Shown piece after piece: positions 60,868 through 64,000 of a DNA stretch of 64,000 bases. The DNA comes from Actinobacteria bacterium 69-20 (lineage in GTDB: Bacteria > Actinomycetota > Actinomycetes > Mycobacteriales > Nakamurellaceae): assembly GCA_001897425.1 (NCBI GenBank), contig MKSW01000027.1, positions 48,499 to 112,498 of the forward strand. Direction: 5' to 3'. The notes beneath the pieces were generated by a model. The model was not told the origin of the DNA. It did not search any database and saw nothing but the letters and a program-made list of their open reading frames with translations. Every line of letters starts with the position of its first letter. The first letter of the stretch is position 1. The position numbers and the translations under genes were made by a program.

Positions 60868-61434
60868 TTACCAGGCGAGCAGCATCGAGATGATGGAGAC
60901 GACCGACCGCGGGTCACCGCCGTCGAGCAGCCATGTCCGCGGGCTGACGGCGTGGCCGTCCACGTAGAGCTCGTCGGTGGGAGACGTCATCACGCGGCCG
61001 ACCAGAGCCCAGCTCACATCGTCGGGCTTGGCGACGATGATCTTGCGCAGGTGGGGGATCGGCCGGCCGGCTTCCATCTGCCAGGCAGGTAGCCGCCAGG
61101 TGCGCCCGACGCGTACGGCGGCGAGTGAGCCGTCGGCGATCGCGCCGCGGACCCGGCTCTCGGACCGATCCAAGGCGTGGGCCATGGCGTCGGTGGTGAG
61201 CATGTCGGCTGTCGCCGCCAGCACGTGCGCGGCCGTGGTCACGACGTCACCGGCCGCGAGCGGTGCATCGAGATCGGCTGGGGCGACGCCGATCGACTGC
61301 AGCACCCCGCGTTCGGCGGCGGTCAGTGCCCGCGGGTCTGCCTGGACGTGCGCAGCAAGCTCGCCGCGCAGCTGATCGGTGAACTCGTCGACCGTCAGCC
61401 CGTACGGCTCCACGAGTTCGGCGAGGGTCAGCAC
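60868..61434 (-). CDS. antitoxin partner of the RES toxin
   Basis: A 188-aa protein upstream of the RES gene. The N-terminal part (LTLAELVEPYGLTVDEFTDQL) and the central helix-turn-helix-like segment (MLTTDAMAHALDRSESRVRGAIADGSLAAVRVGRTWRLPAWQ) resemble excisionase/MerR-type DNA-binding folds. The C-terminal VDGHAVSPRTWLLDGGDPRSVVSIISML resembles the toxin-blocking tail of RES antitoxins. GTG 61434 is chosen because GGAGGTGATT lies 4 nt before it. A TATACT box further up is a likely -10. Confidence 0.7.
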   Translation of the reverse strand: MLTLAELVEPYGLTVDEFTDQLRGELAAHVQADPRALTAAERGVLQSIGVAPADLDAPLAAGDVVTTAAHVLAATADMLTTDAMAHALDRSESRVRGAIADGSLAAVRVGRTWRLPAWQMEAGRPIPHLRKIIVAKPDDVSWALVGRVMTSPTDELYVDGHAVSPRTWLLDGGDPRSVVSIISMLLAW

Positions 61435-61753
61435 GCCAATCACCTCCAACGTAGATCCATAGTATAGATGGACGCGCACCATTGGCAATGGTCTGCTCAG
61501 GGACGGTCTGGTGGCGCGAACGCGTCACTACCCGGTCTGTGAGGGGCTCGTCTGATGCCCGCGTGGCTCAAGGACGGCCATATCGCGAAGCTTCCGGATA
61601 CCGAGTGATTGACGACGAGCTGGTCGGCGGCGTCCACCGGATGACGGAGGGCGCCGTCGGCTGTGCTGCGCTACAAGGAGCGATCGAACTGCTACTCGAT
61701 AAGTGCCCAAGGACGCGAACGTCACCACGCCCGGAAACCGACGCGCGAACGCG

Positions 61754-61827
61754 TGGGGCCGGTGGGACTCGAACCCACACTGGCACGGACCTAAACCGTG
61801 TGCCTCTGCCAATTGGGCTACGGCCCC
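61754..61827 (-). tRNA. tRNA-Leu (anticodon UAG) with a short variable loop
   Basis: On the minus strand 74 nt fold as a cloverleaf: acceptor GGGGCCG/CGGCCCC with discriminator A, D-arm GCCC...AGGC, anticodon stem CACGG/CCGTG with loop TTTAGGT (anticodon UAG, reading CUA), variable loop CCAGT, and T-arm GTGGG-TTCGAGT-CCCAC. CCA is not encoded. Leucine tRNAs normally have a long variable arm; this one is class I in shape. It lies beside bcp, as the mycobacterial leucine tRNA leuX is remembered to do. The 265 bp between the RES antitoxin and the tRNA hold no supported gene. Confidence 0.88.
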
Positions 61828-61954
61828 AGCGCAGCCGGTGATGCGGCGTTACCGCTGTGCCGACTACACGATGCAGATTATCTGATGTGGGTCGCCGGAT
61901 CTCCGACCCGATCCTTGATCGGATCCGTAGCCCGATCCCCAGGACCGACCGACG

Positions 61955-62428
61955 TCACCCAATCCCCAGACCTTCCAGCACCCGCCCGACGTGACCGGTC
62001 GCCTTGACGTTCCGCCAGGCCCGCGTAATTCGGCCGGAGCCGTCGATCGCGAACGTCGAGCGGATCACGCCCTGCACGACCTTCCCGTAGTTCTTCTTCT
62101 CGCCATAAGCGCCGTACGCGCGCAGCACCGCCCGATCGGGGTCGGAGAGCAGCACCACGTCCAGCTTCTCCTTCTCCGCGAAACGGGCGAGCTTCTCGGG
62201 CGGGTCGGGGGAGATGCCGATCACCGTGTGCCCCGCGCTGTCAAACCTTGCGCGCGCTGCCGTGAAGTCGCAGGCCTCGGTGGTGCACCCAGGCGTCATG
62301 GCCGCCGGATAGAAATACACGATCACCGGTCTGCCCGCGAAGTCGGACAGGGAGACGTCGTGACCCGCGGCATCGCTCAGGGTGAACGGTGGGGCCGCGT
62401 CGCCCTCGGCCGGAATGGGAGTGTTCAT
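61955..62428 (-). CDS. bcp: thioredoxin-dependent peroxiredoxin, BCP family
   Basis: A 157-aa peroxiredoxin that reduces hydrogen and lipid peroxides in the cytoplasm. FTLSDAAGHDVSLSDFAGRPVIVYFYPAAMTPGCTTEACDF carries the peroxidatic cysteine (about 47) and, five residues on, the BCP-type resolving cysteine. GISPDPPEKLARFAEKEKL and VIRSTFAIDGSGRI are conserved. ATG 62428 is preferred because the family begins there and a TACCCT -10 box lies 6 nt upstream. Divergent from DUF3618, as in mycobacteria. Confidence 0.93.
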   Translation of the reverse strand: MNTPIPAEGDAAPPFTLSDAAGHDVSLSDFAGRPVIVYFYPAAMTPGCTTEACDFTAARARFDSAGHTVIGISPDPPEKLARFAEKEKLDVVLLSDPDRAVLRAYGAYGEKKNYGKVVQGVIRSTFAIDGSGRITRAWRNVKATGHVGRVLEGLGIG

Positions 62429-62434
62429 GGCGTT

Positions 62435-62440
62435 AGGGTA
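62435..62440 (-). promoter_or_regulatory. -10 box TACCCT, probable leaderless promoter of bcp
   Basis: TACCCT on the minus strand fits TANNNT and ends 6 nt before the bcp ATG, with no ribosome-binding site. Inferred from spacing. Confidence 0.5.
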
Positions 62441-62491
62441 GAGCCTGTCGCCGTCGCCGCGGCACATGGCCATTACGACCGGGAGGTTTCC

Positions 62492-62713
62492 GTGGTTCGC
62501 GATGCGCAGACGATCCAGGCCGAGATCGAGCGTGCCCGTGACGGTTTGGCCGTGGCGGTCGACGAGCTGACGACGCGCCTCGACCCCAAACGTGCCGTCG
62601 ACGAGGGCAAACGCCGGGCGCAGGCAATCTGGGCGAACCCCAAGGTCAAGCTGGCGGTGGTCGGCGTGGGAGCCCTGGTCGCATTCGTGGTGATCCGCAA
62701 GATCTTTCGGTAG
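62492..62713 (+). CDS. DUF3618 small membrane protein
   Basis: A 73-aa protein of the actinobacterial DUF3618 family. RDAQTIQAEIERARDGLAVAVDELTTRLDPKRAVDE is the conserved helical start. KLAVVGVGALVAFVVIRKIF at the end is a single membrane helix, so most of the protein faces the cytoplasm. GTG 62492 has GGGAGG upstream; the long ORF-track start is antisense to bcp. Function unknown. Confidence 0.8.
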   Translation: MVRDAQTIQAEIERARDGLAVAVDELTTRLDPKRAVDEGKRRAQAIWANPKVKLAVVGVGALVAFVVIRKIFR

Positions 62714-62755
62714 TGCGCGGCCATCACAGCCAAGAGTCGCAATACAGATTCGATG

Positions 62756-62800
62756 TGCGCCATCAGGGAATCGAACCCAGAACCCGCTGATTCTCTATTG
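62756..62800 (-). other. tRNA 3'-end-like fragment, possible attachment site
   Basis: The minus strand reads GGGTTCTGGGTTCGATTCCC then TGATGGCGCA, like a T-arm with GGTTCGATTCC and a 3' acceptor strand plus discriminator A. One T-stem pair is mismatched and no 5' half with the matching GCGCCAT was found nearby, so a complete tRNA is not supported. The position beside an integrase relic suggests an att site left by integration. Confidence 0.4.
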
Positions 62801-62950
62801 GCGAACCTTCTGTGACTACCGCCCCCTGCACAAATTCGCTGTCTCCGTGCCTGACCTGCCGATATGTGCGCGGCAGAGTTCCGGGCGACTTCGCACGCAC
62901 GGCTCCCGAGCTTTCCGGTTCAATTCGTGCCGTGGGCGTGTGGCGCTCGT

Positions 62951-63100
62951 GCCACGGACCGCGGCCAGGTGCTCGCACACGATCGCCAGGTGATTGCGGT
63001 AGGCCTTGACCGGGTTTAGCGAGTCCTTCCGGGATCGCCTCGCGACGAAGAACTGATCGACCAGCCCGACCAGGCCCGCGTCATTTTCGCTGATGCTCAC
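62951..63100 (-). pseudogene. N-terminal fragment of a tyrosine-type integrase
   Basis: The frame from GTG 63100 encodes LVDQFFVARRSRKDSLNPVKAYRNHLAIVCEHLAAV, which closely resembles the N-terminal core-binding domain of phage-type tyrosine recombinases (usual pattern S-x-x-T-V-K-A-Y-x-x-D-L). The similarity ends after about 50 residues and no catalytic domain follows, so this is a truncated remnant. It is read toward the tRNA-like fragment, the usual arrangement of an integrase and its att site. Confidence 0.6.
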
Positions 63101-63221
63101 GCTATAGACGCCGCCACACCGGGTTTCTCACGCCCGGAGGACACGCCGAAGATGATGGATATGCGCGCATATGCACCGGACTGCGGTACGCATCCCTACT
63201 GGCCGGCCGTCGACCTGGGCC

Positions 63222-63240
63222 ATACCACGGGTGGTATCCT
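63222..63240 (+). promoter_or_regulatory. palindromic operator overlapping the -10 box of the HigBA-type operon
   Basis: ATACCAC-GG-GTGGTAT (63222-63237) has perfect 7-bp arms. Its right end overlaps TATCCT (63235-63240), a TANNNT-like -10 box that ends 6 nt before GTG 63247. An antitoxin bound here would block the promoter, which fits autoregulation. Confidence 0.65.
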
Positions 63241-63246
63241 CAGTAG

Positions 63247-63573
63247 GTGTGGACGGTTGTGTACCTCCCGGATGCGGCGACGGAGCGTGACGCGTTGGAC
63301 GCCCGTGAACGGAGCGCCCTGTATAACGCGGTGAACAATCTCCAGGTGCTCGGCCAGGACCTCGGGTATCCGCACAGTAGTGCCGTGCAGGGCACGGACA
63401 GGCTTCGCGAACTCCGCCCGAGAGCGGGTAGGAGCCCGACCCGCGCACTGTATCGACAGGTCGGCGGTCGCTTCGTCATCGCAGCGATCGGTCCCGAGGC
63501 GCTACACGACCGGAAAGGGTTCGTGCGCGCGTGCCGGGCGGCAATCGACCGGCTAGGTGAACTTGAGGAGTGA
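63247..63573 (+). CDS. HigB/Gp49-like (RelE superfamily) toxin
   Basis: A 108-aa toxin of the phage-derived Gp49-like/HigB group. WTVVYLPDAATERDAL, then LQVLGQDLGYPHSSAVQGTDRLRELRPRAGRSPTRALYRQVGGRFVIAAIG and a Lys/Arg-rich C-terminus, follow the family pattern; LRELRP and the RALYR strand carry the expected catalytic basic residues. Such toxins cleave mRNA on ribosomes. GTG 63247 is leaderless by spacing. It overlaps the antitoxin start (GTGA). Toxin first is the usual HigBA order. Confidence 0.85.
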   Translation: MWTVVYLPDAATERDALDARERSALYNAVNNLQVLGQDLGYPHSSAVQGTDRLRELRPRAGRSPTRALYRQVGGRFVIAAIGPEALHDRKGFVRACRAAIDRLGELEE

Positions 63574-63899
63574 CGACGATGGTCAAGATTTCCGAACTAG
63601 AAACCGCCGACGAGATCCACGAGCGTGACCTCGTCGACCCTGGTTACCGGGCCGAATACGAACGCACCCGGTTCGCGAACGACATCGCGATCCGCGTGCT
63701 GCAGTTTCGGACCGAGCACGGGCTAAGCCAGACCGCGTTCGGTCGTCTAGTGGGCATGCGTCAACCGCATGTGGCGCGGCTCGAGGCGGCCGAACACGAA
63801 CCGTCCCTGACAACGCTCATCAGGCTCTCGGCCGCCCTGGGCGTGGATTTCACTGTGGACATCAACGCGTCGGGCGCGCAACTACGCAACACTGCCTGA
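63570..63899 (+). CDS. HigA-like XRE-family antitoxin
   Basis: A 109-aa antitoxin. The helix-turn-helix of the XRE family is QFRTEHGLSQTAFGRLVGMRQPHVARLEAAEHEPSLTTLIRLSAALGVDFTVDI (about 45-100). The N-terminal ~40 residues (DEIHERDLVDPGYRAEYERTRFANDIA) are the usual toxin-binding arm of Gp49-partner antitoxins. It overlaps the toxin gene by 4 nt and probably represses the operon at the palindrome at 63222. The last ~100 bases of the window show no feature. Confidence 0.87.
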   Translation: MTTMVKISELETADEIHERDLVDPGYRAEYERTRFANDIAIRVLQFRTEHGLSQTAFGRLVGMRQPHVARLEAAEHEPSLTTLIRLSAALGVDFTVDINASGAQLRNTA

Positions 63900-64000
63900 C
63901 CCCAGTGCGTAAGCGACCGTTCACCCGCACCGTGCTCGGTGGTGAGCAATGATCGGAACCTGTGGATGGTTTCCGGTGGGGTGACGTCAGTGGGCGCACC

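Noticed and set aside
61440-61456. Partial palindrome CCATCTATACTATGG before the RES antitoxin gene
   Set aside because: Only four terminal base pairs match; it is better read as a -10 region (TATACT) than as an operator.
61482-61841. 119-aa plus-strand ORF across the tRNA-Leu region
   Set aside because: It runs antisense through the tRNA and shows no domain.
1-64000. CRISPR arrays and insertion sequences
   Set aside because: No regularly spaced direct repeats with spacers and no transposase gene were seen; the only mobile trace is the integrase fragment near 63 kb.

Overview
The window is high-GC DNA from an actinobacterium of the Mycobacteriales type; the genus cannot be settled from sequence alone. 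The evidence is a syntenic core known from mycobacteria, gordoniae and relatives: cei, ppgK and sigA in tandem, then DUF4193, an OB-fold protein, DUF3159, the TrkA-type pair ceoC/ceoB, an APC permease and a TrmA-type RNA methyltransferase. A second block (tRNA-Leu, bcp, DUF3618) lies near the right end. Many genes start with GTG, and several have a TANNNT -10 box 6-8 nt before the start codon, which fits leaderless transcripts.

Layout. 0-2 kb: DEAH-box helicase and a DUF7455 protein. 2.2-14 kb: accessory region with a nitroreductase, a DUF433/DUF5615 toxin-antitoxin (TA) pair, a 6.2-kb cassette (NitT/TauT-type ABC importer, CitA/DctR-like two-component system, decayed CoxM-like gene) flanked by a ~0.3-kb direct repeat, an unknown protein with a ribbon-helix-helix partner, a prolyl aminopeptidase, an unrecognised TA-like pair and VapBC. 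14-26 kb: the housekeeping core around sigA and the ceo genes. 26-34 kb: glycerophosphodiesterase, a very large ClC channel fused to a degenerate GH20/PKD-like tail, a TDT transporter, a YdeI-like protein and a succinate-semialdehyde-type dehydrogenase. 34-43 kb: an amino-acid permease, then a LacI-controlled alpha-glucan locus (two GH13 enzymes and a sugar importer). 43-48 kb: nucleoside hydrolase with a complete ECF importer, a nucleoside-salvage cassette. 48-51 kb: a DUF308 gene with an early amber codon and a DrrAB-type exporter. 51-59 kb: a ROK-controlled sugar importer with GH15-like and GH31 enzymes. 59-64 kb: a second copy of the unrecognised TA-like family, a RES/Xre pair, tRNA-Leu, bcp, a tRNA 3'-end-like fragment beside an integrase relic, and a HigBA-type pair.

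How it works together. Both sugar loci encode binding protein and permeases but no ATPase, so they probably share an MsiK-type ATPase encoded elsewhere. The two loci take up oligosaccharides and hydrolyse them inside the cell. The ECF locus would import nucleosides for cleavage by the hydrolase. Up to seven TA-like pairs sit in the two accessory flanks, and three of them carry near-perfect palindromes at their promoters or start codons.

Most unusual items: the ClC-GH20 fusion; the paired TA-like family; the repeat-flanked 6.2-kb cassette; a duplicated ceoC start forming a translationally coupled 29-codon leader ORF; the amber-interrupted DUF308 gene; a tRNA-Leu(UAG) with a short variable loop; and an 11-mer (CGAGTATGACG) present seven times.
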